Part shown: positions 50,801 to 60,138 of the stretch, in pieces
Layout: each line of letters opens with the position of its first letter
Numbering within the stretch: the stretch's first letter is position 1
From: Hypomesus transpacificus
Taxonomy: Eukaryota > Chordata > Actinopteri > Osmeriformes > Osmeridae
NCBI RefSeq assembly: GCF_021917145.1
Contig: NC_061062.1
Coordinates: 9,167,199-9,231,198, forward strand
DNA: 64,000 bases
Direction of reading: 5' to 3'
Translations under genes and position numbers: made by a program
Notes under the pieces: generated by a model
What the model saw: only the letters and a program-made list of their open reading frames with translations
The model's database searches: none
What the model was told of the DNA's origin: nothing

Positions 50801-51372
50801 GTCACAGGAATGCCTCAATAGATCTCAAAGGCAAAGGAACACAGGAATGCTCAAAGGAGGACGCCAGCCTCCAGACAAACGGTACTTCCACAGCCCAGTT
50901 AACTCATACAGATTCCGAAGGCCGAGCCTCCATGGTAGATGTGGGCATGAAGACTCCCACCCGGCGCATGGCCACAGCCCATGCCACTATCCATCTGGGC
51001 CCTACTGCTTTTTGCTTGCTTTGCGACAATCAACTAACCAAAGGCGACGCATTAGCAGTTGCACAGCTAGCCGGCATCATGGGAGCCAAGCAGACCGCAG
51101 CACTCATCCCGCTCTGTCACTCAGTCCCCTTGGACCACGCCTCTGTCACGTTTAACCTTGATGAGGCGCGGGACAGTGTTGTCATCACAGCAACTTGCCA
51201 CACCTCGAGCCGTACAGGCATCGAGATGGAGGCGCTCACGGCCGCGTCCGTGGCCGCACTGACCCTCTATGACATGTGCAAAGCAGTGAGTCACAATATC
51301 ACCATTACGGACATCCAGCTGGTAACCAAGACAGGTGGTAAGAGGGACTTCCACCGGTATCCCCTGAAGTAA
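41826..51372 (+). CDS. mocs1: Molybdenum cofactor biosynthesis protein 1 (MOCS1A-MOCS1B)
   Basis: Converts GTP to cyclic pyranopterin monophosphate. The N-terminal MOCS1A/MoaA part is a radical-SAM GTP 3',8-cyclase; the C-terminal MOCS1B/MoaC part makes cPMP. Exons: 41826-42041, 43083-43218, 43605-43772, 45287-45451, 46477-46538, 46811-46922, 47531-47643, 47899-48009, 49426-49546, 50013-50060, 50273-51372. All phases agree and give 783 aa (human 636). Exon 1 looks like a mitochondrial presequence. The radical-SAM cluster is Cys114-X3-Cys118-X2-Cys121 ([11 protein letters not shown]), with Cys118 split by intron 2, then LTGGEP at 159-163. The second 4Fe-4S ligands are Cys346, Cys349 and Cys363. 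The MoaC domain runs from about residue 627 to the end ([42 protein letters not shown]). A ~208-residue linker of no recognised fold separates the two and explains the extra length. Confidence 0.97.
44016..44038 (+). repeat. G23 homopolymer in mocs1 intron 3
   Basis: 23 consecutive G on the sense strand of the mocs1 transcript. A comparable G22 lies at 7444-7465. Confidence 0.95.
46161..46255. mobile_element. LINE/SINE 3'-tail fragment, second copy
   Basis: ATCAGAATCAGAAAGGG followed by GCACAGACAAGGAATTT closely matches 32152-32225, about 80% by eye. It resembles a dispersed teleost retroelement tail. Located in mocs1 intron 4. Confidence 0.6.
50013..50069 (+). other. mocs1: Alternative end of MOCS1A by exon 10 read-through (Gly-Gly-stop)
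   Basis: Exon 10 ends at 50060 in a phase-1 G before the donor GTGGGTG. If that intron is kept, the frame reads ATC GGT GGG TGA, so a 419-residue MOCS1A ends in ...ILIGG. A free C-terminal double glycine is essential for MoaA/MOCS1A activity, and vertebrate MOCS1 is known to make a bicistronic MOCS1A form plus spliced MOCS1A-1B fusions. The sequence supports both forms here. Confidence 0.85.
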
Positions 51373-52278
51373 TGTAACTTCTCTCACCAGTAACATTGGG
51401 TTCATTTTCAGCCCCTGTTGAAGTGAGCTTCTGTTATTGAATTCAGAATAGCTGCATTAATCAATTAGATTAATGACTGCTTCTTGGAAGGTTTTGGGCT
51501 GTAATGCACATAAAAATCCCAGATAGCTTGTGGTTTGCTCCAATTCAAAGCCTCATGGATACTTCTCCAATGACAAAGCTTATGCTATGCTGTTTTGGCC
51601 TTTTCTAGAACTCATGAAACAACAAGCTGCTTGCACAATCTAGTTGATAGTAGGTGGTGCCTTGTACTAAACATTACTCTGCATTACTCATTCATTTACT
51701 TTCAAACAAGGATTTTTTAATATGCTAACATTATACAGTCCTTCGTTTTTCAGTAGGCAGGCTCCATATATCCTGTATTGTAAGTCCAAGGTGGGAAGGT
51801 ATACATGTGGACTATGCATTGTTAACCTTTTGATTTCAACCCCTACCGTAAAGTGTGCGACAACAAACTAGATTAATTTTTCTGTAATTGCTTTGACTGA
51901 TACCCTAAATTCTTAAATTGTTCTCCACACATCATCAGCCATTTAACTGTAATAATTATAATAGTACTAATAATACTAATAATAGTATTTGTATATATAA
52001 TTGTAATCGAATATTTTCCTTCATTTATGATTGAAGACAATGAAGAGCAAATTTGCATCTAATTTCTATTGAACTAGTTCACCTGGATGCATTTTTTTAA
52101 TGAAGCAGCACAATCACACAATGGTTACTGTCAATACTTGTTAAGTCTGTCTGAGAGTGTAAACAATGTGTGTTAGTTTTTTTGATAGACATATTGGCCA
52201 CTCATCCATCTGACATTGATAGTGATTTCCTCTTTCTGTAAAATGTCATTTTATGCCGCTATAGGTATGTAGAAATGT

Positions 52279-52284
52279 AATAAA
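52279..52284 (+). terminator. Probable mocs1 polyadenylation signal AATAAA
   Basis: A canonical AATAAA lies about 0.9 kb after the mocs1 stop codon at 51372, in AT-rich sequence. Position and strand fit the end of the mocs1 3' UTR; not proven. Confidence 0.45.
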
Positions 52285-52495
52285 CGTATTTCCCTACTGC
52301 ATATCTTTATTTTATTATATGGCAGACAGTACGAGCGTTCTGATTGGCTAATGGGTAGCCGTGTTGACCTCATCGCCGGTCTGCAGTCTGATAAGTAAGG
52401 GATAGGCTATAGAACACCGGTCATTATCGGGAAAATAAGCCCTATAACTTATAACCATAACTTCGCATCAGGGTGTTGTTCGCCCTGCATGGACT

Positions 52496-52720
52496 TATTT
52501 GTTTGTAAACATTAGGGATGCGCGCGCAATGTGGTTGATGTCAGAATAATTACAAAATGCGTCAAAGTTGTTGTGTGTGAGTCTGGTCAATCATGAAATA
52601 GCTGTGTCGTCATTACAACCCGTGCAGTTGCTCTGGAGCAAATAGCATAGAAATGGCTCTGGGGATTTCTAATTGGTCTATTTGTTTGTCAACATTCGGG
52701 ATGCGCGCGCAACGTGGTTG
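52496..52720 (+). repeat. 42-bp direct repeat pair with GCGCGC core
   Basis: Copies at 52496-52537 and 52679-52720 differ at 3 positions, 183 bp apart. Both contain GGGATGCGCGCGCAA. Confidence 0.85.
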
Positions 52721-53199
52721 CAGAAAACCGGGAAAGGATAGCATTTTAAATGGAAAAAGGACCACATGGATAATACAAATAGTTAAATTTAAAAAGACCA
52801 AAAAGGTCGAGGAGGACAGCCTATAAGAGAGAAAGAATTTTGATTTGGGTCACGAAAGTCTTGAAATTTGAGAGAGAATGTCGCATGGTACAGACCGCAT
52901 AGTCGAGCGCAACCATGTCTTCACGTCATGTCACAAAGTTAATAATTGTACAGTTTTACAGTCAATTTTGGCCAGAGATAGCCTATGACCTGATCTACAC
53001 TCCAATAGACCGGGGAGAATTTCCTCTTTTGCAACAGACATGCGCAGTTGAGCCTGCTTGTGTGACGTAGGGTGATAATTGGTCTATAGGAGACGAGATA
53101 AGGAAACGTTTCCATGTGATTCAGCCGCCGAGCTAGCACTCTAGTCGAACTTACCTAGTGTTTCCAGGGCTCTCAAGTCTCACGCCCATTCGCTCAGAC

Positions 53200-53223
53200 T
53201 TCCCGCCTTTGGAGTTTCGCGCC
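53200..53223 (+). promoter_or_regulatory. Paired E2F-type sites upstream of the prdm9-like gene
   Basis: TTCCCGCC at 53200-53207 and TTTCGCGCC at 53215-53223 both fit the E2F consensus (TTTSSCGC-like). They lie about 600 bp before the ATG at 53827. An untranslated first exon would fit, because a pyrimidine/AG acceptor precedes the ATG exon near 53775. Motif match only. Confidence 0.4.
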
Positions 53224-54442
53224 AGTTAAGGTGGTCTCGCGGTCCAGTGGTAGTTTACCTCAGACTGATTTCATCTCAGGATTGGAACACATTATCAGAA
53301 GGTAGCTACCTACATTTAGCTGCTTTCATCAAGTTTAGTCGCACGTAAAGTACTTAACGTTAGGAATATGTTATTAAAATGATATAAATTAGTATTTTTA
53401 TAAGTGAATGCGGCATTGTAAGGTTAGATAACATTAACCAGTCGACGGTGCTAATATGCTACAGTACTACTGTAGCATACTAGCATACTAGTACTGTCAG
53501 TAGCAGCTGTAGCTAACTACTGTGTACTGTAGCTAGCTGCCGAGTTGTTAGCTAGCCTAATTATTTAGCTAGCTAATATGTCTAGTCTATTCACAATAAA
53601 TAAATTATCTGTGGCTAGTGCCTTGCCGGTTGTGATACAGATGTTGGTTAGTTAGAAGGTATAATTTATGACTAGATATAACTAGTAAAGTAGAATTAGG
53701 GAAGAGGTAACTAGCTAGTTAGCTAGCGAGGTAGCTAGCGGTAACTACTGTAACGGATGCAGACGTTTCTTGCAGCAGTTACTCCAGCAGCAGAACCTAC
53801 GACCAACTCCGAATATTTCAGATAAGATGAGTTCTTCAGAGGAGGTGAGGATAGCGTTAGCTAGCTGGCCATGGATGCTAACAATGCCAGTCATTTTAGT
53901 TAAAGAGTGAATTTGCTAGGGAGCCCGAATTCCGAGTTTGGTTGTAGTTTGTGTCTGAACTGATGGTTACCTGACAGGACGACTATGTAGACCTCAAGAC
54001 ACACTTCTCCATGATTGAGTGGTCCAGGTTGGAGGAATGGGAGAAAGTCCTCTTTAAATATATAAAGCGAAACCATCTGGCTATTCTGGTTATAGGTACT
54101 ACCTTCTCAGTGTCTCACATGGTTACTTAGCAACAGTAAGGTTTTCTTGGATTAAAATAACGTTGACGTGGGGAGACCCCCCTCCACGTAAGGTTACTGC
54201 TGTTATAGTAGTGTTGTATTACTGTAGTAATACTAATCCTACACCACTGCAGTACTGCTGTACGTATTGTGTTACACCAATAGTGTGTCCACATGCAGAA
54301 TAGTTAACAGAATGCTTCTGAAGGAATCAGAGAGTAACTGTTTGACTGTAATGTCATAGAGGAATGCTTCAATGTTCTGTTGTGTGTGTGTGTGTGTGTT
54401 CCAAGCCCCACGGACCTCCAGACCCCCTTCTAGGAGACCAGC

Positions 54443-54704
54443 TGCTCCGACACACACACCTGCATCACAGGTGAGATATACACACACCTGCAACACAGGT
54501 GAGATATACACACACCTGCACCACAGGTGAGATATATACACACACCTGCATCACAGGTGAGATATACACACACCTGCACCACAGGTGAGATATACACACA
54601 CCTGAACCACAGATGAGATATACACACACCTGCACCACAGGTGAGATATAGTCACACCTGCACCACAGGTGAGATATACACACACCTGCACCACAGGTAC
54701 ATAC
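54443..54704 (+). repeat. 28-bp minisatellite made of exon 3/intron 3 junction copies
   Basis: Nine units start at the end of exon 3. Each holds an exon-like ACACCTGCACCACAG followed by a donor-like GTGAGATATA. Junction positions (first base of GT): 54471, 54499, 54527, 54557, 54585, 54613 (mutated to AT), 54641, 54669, 54697. The spacing is 28 bp except one of 30. The ninth donor is GTACAT, which is also the target duplication of the MITE that follows. Confidence 0.9.
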
Positions 54705-55224
54705 TAGGGGTGGGCGATATGGCCAAAATCTTTTATCACGGTATGAGTAATTTTATATCACGGTTACGGTATATATCACAGTATAGTAATTGTTCTGTAA
54801 ATATGCAAAACAAGACGTTACTGGCTATTATCTAAAGGCAACGACAGTCTGAGCGTTCCGATGCGATGGCTGATGAAAACTTGAACAACAAATCTAATTG
54901 GTTACCTGTAAAATGGGTTATCAAATATATAATTAATTAGCATTGGCATGAATGTGGTCCGCTTAGACAAAATACACTCCATCGAAAATTCTGTCACACC
55001 AATGCAAATGTGCTTCAAGGTCAAACAAAAATATCAAATAAAATAAAAGTTAAACTACAATTATAAATATCGCAAGAATGCGATTTATATGATGGCTAAT
55101 ATACAACACAACAACTAGATTTTTTTTAAAAAAAGGATACCGCGGTTGAAACGGTAAAGCCAAATCTACCTGTAGACACATTTCTACCGTTGCACGGTAT
55201 ATATCGTCATACTGCCTAGCCCTA
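54705..55224. mobile_element. hAT-type MITE with perfect 8-bp target site duplication
   Basis: A 520-bp non-coding element starts TAGGGGTGGGCGATATGG and ends with the inverted-like CATACTGCCTAGCCCTA. It is flanked on both sides by GTACATAC (54697-54704 and 55225-55232). An 8-bp duplication and TAGGG termini fit a non-autonomous hAT. The interior is AT-rich with alternating 'tatatcacggt'-like pieces, typical of a common fish repeat. It lies in intron 3 of the prdm9-like gene. Confidence 0.85.
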
Positions 55225-55526
55225 GTACATACAGCAGGTAAATACACAATATTGCTACAATAATACTGTAAAATAATCTGAAAGTTAAATCCAGTTGAGG
55301 AGCTCTCTGTCTTTTTCTCTCTCCATCACTCCCCCCCCAGCCCCCCATTGGGGAGGTAGCGGGACCCAGCAAGGGGGCCAGACCCACCCTGGAAGAGATG
55401 CTGAGTGAGGAGGATCTGGCCTTCCTCAGAGACGCCAGCCCCCCGACACAGACGCTCTCCCTGACATCGGCGGGCCAGAGCACCAGTGGGGGGGGCACTC
55501 ACGGAGGGGGCGCGGGAAACCCCGGA

Positions 55527-58500
55527 CAGGGTTCCCGCGGGGTCTTAAAAAGTCTTAAAAAGTCTTAAATTCGGAACTTTAAATTCAAGGCCTTAAAACG
55601 TCTTAAAAACGGCCATATTTTCATCCGAGGTCTTAAATTTAATTTAGTCAGGTCTTAAAAATGGGGTTCTCTCGTTCATTTCCAGAAACGGGCGCAGAAA
55701 GTTATTACAAAGTAGCAAACAAAAATTGAGTCATAAAATACATAGCGGAGCTCTAGAGTCTTTGCTACAACGCTGCCCTGAGAACGTTGGTTCGGTGTGT
55801 TGTAGTTCTTTCGGGGGATATTGGTGATGGTACGTACGTGGTGATGGAACTACAAATCCCATGATGAATGCATTGCAATACTTGCCCGCGAAATACGTTT
55901 GTGTCTCCTCAGAGTTTGAAAAGTTTGGTTATGTGAGAAAATGGGAAAGTGTAGTTTCAAAGAGTCATGGCTAGAGCACATCGATTTCCGCTGTTGGTTA
56001 GTAGCGGTACCCAGCTCCAGGTACGAGGCTCGCTGTAAACTATGTCTAAAAAATATTAAATTAGGGACTCTGGGTGTGAAGGCGCTGGAGTCACACGCAA
56101 GAGCGGAGAAACACAAAGTAGCCATAAAATGCCTTCAGCGGACACAACCAATTAGTGAGTTTTGTGCCTCACCCCTGCCTTCCCTGCCGTCTTCCTCCTC
56201 AATGCCGGGCCCCTCCGGTCTTCAGCGCAATATCGCAGCTCCCTCGAACGACCTTCGGGCTACTTTTGGATCGACTGACACGTCGAAAGCCGAGGTGCTG
56301 TGGATACTGCACACGGTGACTAAACATCACTCATTTAATAGCAACAGTGAGATTGGCGATCTTTTCCGAGTGATGTTCCCTGATTCGGTAATTGCGAAGA
56401 CGTTCACTTGCGGGCCCAACAAGATCGCCTATGTGGCAAGATTTGGATTGGGGGAGTTCATAAAGAGGGAATTGATTCGTTCCATAACCGGGCCGTATGT
56501 CGTAATGTTCGACGAAAGTCTTAACCAGACCACCAAGACCAAGCAACTTGACGTCCACGTTCGTTTCTGGAATAATGGCAATGTAAAGTCGAGGTACCTG
56601 GGTTCACAGTTCATGGGACATGGGACAGCGCGGGACCTACTGAAACATGTCAAAGTAAGTGAAAGTTGAATGGGCTATTCTTTTACTTATCAATTTTGAG
56701 ACTAAGGAAACAATACGTGTAGAAAGCGATGTCTGTCTAGTGTCTACACATTTGAAGCTGTAGCCTACATAGAAAAAGTTACCTAACATTGTATATGGTT
56801 TAATTTATTTTATCAGTTTAGATGAACCTTTATTGTCTCAAACAAAAATTAGGCAATCGAGAGAGGAAATGTAGGTTCACATACAGTTTAGGCCACATTA
56901 GCAGTCATAGTTCTACAGACCTAACTACAGAGATACATAAAGGCTTGTAGTCAAACATGGAGATAATTAAATGTACAATGACTGTGTATGTGTGTGCGCC
57001 ATTGCTTTAATGATGTATATCTGTCTTTATTTCTCCTTATTTTCAATACATAAGGAGTCTTTGGATCAATTGGACTGCAGCAGGCTGATGTCAGTCTCCA
57101 TGGATGGGCCTAATGTTAACTTTAAGTTTTTAGAGCTCCTCCAGCTTGACCATGCTGAGAACTACGGGGGTGCACAACTGGTGTCCGTTGGCAGCTGTGG
57201 GCTCCACACACTGCATAATGCCTTCAAGGCTGGCTTTTCGATGTGGCATGTGGACAAGCTACTAAAGGCAATGCACACATTATTCCACCATGTTCCAGCG
57301 AGGAGGGAGGACTACGTAAGAGTCACCAAGTCCACAGTGTTCCCTCAGCCATTCTGCGGCCATCGGTGGCTGGAAAACCTTCCGGTTATCGAGAGGGCTC
57401 TGGCGGTCTGGCCATCTCTCCAGCTATACCTGGATGCTGTGCACAGAAAAGAGCTGCCAAACCCCAAGACAACACTCTATGTTGCAGACATTTGGTCCCC
57501 TATTTGGCCCTTTTCTCTTTTCCTATTAGGGTATTGGGTTAGCATGGACATCTTGCTTTTGTTATTCCTTCTTCTAATGGTCCTGCACCTGTTCTGTGTG
57601 CAGTGGCTCTTATGTATTTCACACAGGCTTTTTTGTTATTGAAAACATTAAATAGGTGAAGAGTCGGTTTAGGTATTGAGTGCTGTGATTTATCTATATA
57701 TGCATATTTGACTTTTCTTTTATCACTCACTTTGTTTTAGGGGATACCATTGTCCAACAGTTTGAGTCTTTCCTGTCTGTTGAGGCAAGGAACGAAGAAC
57801 TTCTCAACTTCCAGCCATTTGAGAACCGACTAGACACCTTCCTACATGAGGTTAAGCCGTCCCTATCCTGCTGCTTGGGATTTTTGCCAGAGGTTGCTCC
57901 TTCTTTCACATGGGCAGGCCTCCGTTGAAAGGGGATTTTCTGTTAACAAGGAGGTGGAGATCGAAAACATGCATGAGGAGACCATCGTCACAAATAGGCT
58001 GATCTGCGACCATGTAGAGATGCATGGGGGTGTGACAAAGGTTCCCCTCACCAGAGAGCTCCTAACATGTGTGGGTGCAGCCCGCTCAAGGTACCGCATC
58101 TTTCTTGATCAGGAGCGTACCAAGAAAGAATCGGAAATGCAGAGCCTGAAGAGAAAGCTGGCAGATGAGGGTTTAGAGCAACTAAAAAAGAAAAAGACCA
58201 GTTTAAAGGAGGTTTCCGACTGTCTTGCCAGGGAGGCAGACATGCTTGCCGAGGAAGCCGAGGGAAAGGCTGGCTCAAAGATGGCCCAGCTCCTCTCCAA
58301 GTCAAATGCCCTCAGAAGGGCGTACAAAGACAAACTGGCTGAACTCAAAAACATTGAGGCTGAGATTGGTGCTAAAGGAGAGGAACTTAGGCATATGTAA
58401 TCTCTTTCTCTTTTCCTTTCTCTCGCAGTTCAGTAAAGTTCAGAATGTTTCATTTGCATAACAGTTTGGGTTGAGCAGTATTGCCAAAGCAGTCCATATT

Positions 58501-58892
58501 GAAGGGACATTTGAACATATATATCATTATATATAACAAGGAACTAGTAATAAGACAAAATAGCAGTAACATGGATAGTTGGAAAGTAACATATAAATGC
58601 ATGTTAAGATACTAAATGTAAAAAATGACTAAAAGTAAAGATACAAAAAGGTTTTAAGTCATACAAGGTTGATTCACTGTCCCTCAAGTTGTGACATTGA
58701 CATACATATCTCACACACACACGCACTCACACACACTCTTATATAATGATATTAAATGCTTTTTTCAGAATTTCTTTGATTTGAATATTTATTTGGTCAT
58801 GCGTCGTGTAGGTCTTAAATTTCAATCTTTATGGTCTTAAAATGTCTTAAAAAGGTCTTAAATTTGACTTACTGAAACCTGCAAGAACCCTG
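55527..58892 (+). mobile_element. hAT-like DNA transposon inserted in a coding exon
   Basis: A 3366-bp element bounded by CAGGGTTCCCGCGGG and, at the far end, the inverted CCTGCAAGAACCCTG. It is flanked by CCCGGA (55521-55526 and 58893-58898), a 6-bp match; a standard 8-bp hAT duplication does not fit. Both subterminal regions carry clusters of GTCTTAAA in the same orientation. The coding remnants inside (separate entry) end in a hAT dimerisation motif. The insertion splits exon 4 of the prdm9-like gene. Confidence 0.85.
55941..58400 (+). pseudogene. Degenerate hAT transposase remnant
   Basis: Three coding blocks. 55941-56654 (238 codons, MGKCSFKESWLEHID) has a C-X2-C...H-X4-H pattern (CKLCLKN...SHARAEKH) resembling a BED-type zinc finger, then MFDESLNQTTKTKQ. 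57055 to about 57486 follows a good GTAAGT/AG intron and holds VSMDGPNVNFKF, a likely first catalytic Asp region. About 57741-58400 holds LLLLSHGQASVERGFSVN, the C-terminal hAT dimerisation motif, and a Lys/Glu-rich coiled-coil tail. The central RNase-H-like region between blocks 2 and 3 is missing. Block 3 changes frame near 57850-57890 (DTIVQQFES frame to the LLLLSHG frame). The copy therefore cannot make a complete transposase. Confidence 0.75.
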
Positions 58893-59095
58893 CCCGGAGG
58901 CCCAGGAGAAATGTGATCCGTCAACTTCAGGTGATAGATGCTGGATGTCTGTGTATGTCTTTGTGATTTCTGTGTTTGCGTGTCAGAAGGAGCGGGACAT
59001 AATGTGTGTGTGTGTGTACCAGGCCTGTCTAAGGCAGAGTGTGTGAGGAGGAGCAGGGCAGCAGAGAACATCCAGTTCTCCAGAGGCAGGAACCT

Positions 59096-59290
59096 GTAAG
59101 ATAGACACTACCTCTGTAAGATAGATACTACCTCTGTAAGATGGATACTACCTCTGTAAGATAGATACTACCTCTGTAAGATGGATACTACCTCTGTAAG
59201 ATAGACACTACCTCTGTAAGATAGACACTACCTCTGTAAGATAGACACTACCTCTGTAAGATAGATACTACCTCTGTAAGATAGACACCC
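59096..59290 (+). repeat. 20-bp tandem array copying the exon 5 splice donor
   Basis: Ten GT dinucleotides lie exactly 20 bp apart, from 59096 to 59276, each inside CTGTAAGAT. Units vary only at one or two bases (ATAGACACTAC / ATAGATACTAC / ATGGATACTAC). The first copy is the true end of exon 5 (AAC CT|GTAAGA). A pyrimidine-rich tract runs from 59288 to the acceptor at 59398. Confidence 0.92.
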
Positions 59291-60138
59291 TCTCTTTCTC
59301 CCTTCCTCTTAATCCCTCTCTCTTTCCCCTTCTCTCTCTCCCCTTCTCCCTCCCTCTACCTCTATTGTATTTGTAAACATACTGCCTCTCTCCTCCAGCC
59401 CTGTGGCTGATGGACCGGGCCAGACTCACCCTGCCACCGGGCCTGGAGGTCAGGAGGTCAAACATCCCTGGGGCCGGGCTGGGTGTGTTCCACTGTGGGG
59501 GGTTGGTCGCCAAGGGAACCCACTACGGCCCCTACAAGGAAGAAGTGAAGGAGGAGGAAGAGGCCATCGAAAGTGGATACTCCTGGGTGGTGAGGAGGAG
59601 GACAGGGGGAGGAGTGGTGTGTGTTCTGATGAATTTGTAAGGAATACGATTACATTTGAACATTTTAATATCAGAAAGACGATCAGAAAAAATTGTTTTT
59701 ACTGAAAAAGCTTTACCTGCATCCTTGGCTTGAAGTAGAACGTTTCCCTGACAGAAAGTTCCCCAAATGTATGAGTGTATGTTTTAAAACCAGGTATCTA
59801 TGGGTCTTAAGTGAGCACAAACAGTGTGTGCATTTCCAGATTTACAAGAGCATTGTCTTAAATGTTTCCATATTCATGTTGTGTGTTTATGTGACTGTGT
59901 TACATCAGGATGGGAGAAATTATGATAAGAAGCACCAGATCAATATTCATGCTTTAATTAAAAACTGTTCATTACGTTATGAGAACAATCCCACTTCCCT
60001 CCACAATTAAACACAGTAATAATTATTCCTGCTGTCTCTGCCACTTCCCACAAATGCTGTAATGCTTGAATACTATAATAATCTAAAGAGTCGTCATTTG
60101 AATAGAGTTATTCGTTCATTTTCCTGTGGCCGCACATT

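Larger units (their letters stand above)
51373..53199 (+). other. mocs1 3' UTR and following intergenic region
   Basis: No ORF of interest. It contains the presumed mocs1 3' UTR to about 52.3 kb. A 42-bp near-identical direct repeat follows, at 52496-52537 and 52679-52720 (3 differences), centred on a GCGCGC core. Then comes the promoter side of the prdm9-like gene. Confidence 0.5.
53827..59589 (+). pseudogene. prdm9-like KRAB/SET gene, 5' part, split by an hAT element
   Basis: PRDM9-type proteins are histone H3 methyltransferases that, in many vertebrates, direct meiotic recombination. Exons seen: 53827-53844 (MSSSEE), 53978-54095, 54406-54470, 55341-55526 continuing at 58893/58899-58930, 59023-59095, and 59424 (or 59399)-59589. 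Exon 2 encodes a KRAB-like segment whose EEWEKVLFKYIKRNHLAILVI tracks mammalian PRDM9 KRAB. Exon 6 encodes the start of a PR/SET domain (LPPGLEVRRSNIPGAGLGVF, HYGPYKEEV, ESGYSWV). Exon 4 is interrupted by a 3.4-kb hAT copy. The left part reads ...AGNPG; the right part is open only one base out of step (EAQEKCDPSTSG, which then joins exon 5 GLSKAECVRR in phase). The PRDM9 zinc-knuckle exon, the remaining SET exons and the zinc-finger array are not visible. It may be a pseudogene, a diverged paralogue, or a gene with a polymorphic insertion. Confidence 0.65.

Noticed and set aside
54272..54683. Cys-rich minus-strand ORFs with periodic CVYISPV-type motifs
   Set aside because: These are translations of the 28-bp minisatellite, not a repeat protein.
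54471..59290. CRISPR-like regular arrays (28-bp and 20-bp repeats)
   Set aside because: Units are contiguous with no unique spacers, in a vertebrate gene; they are minisatellites.
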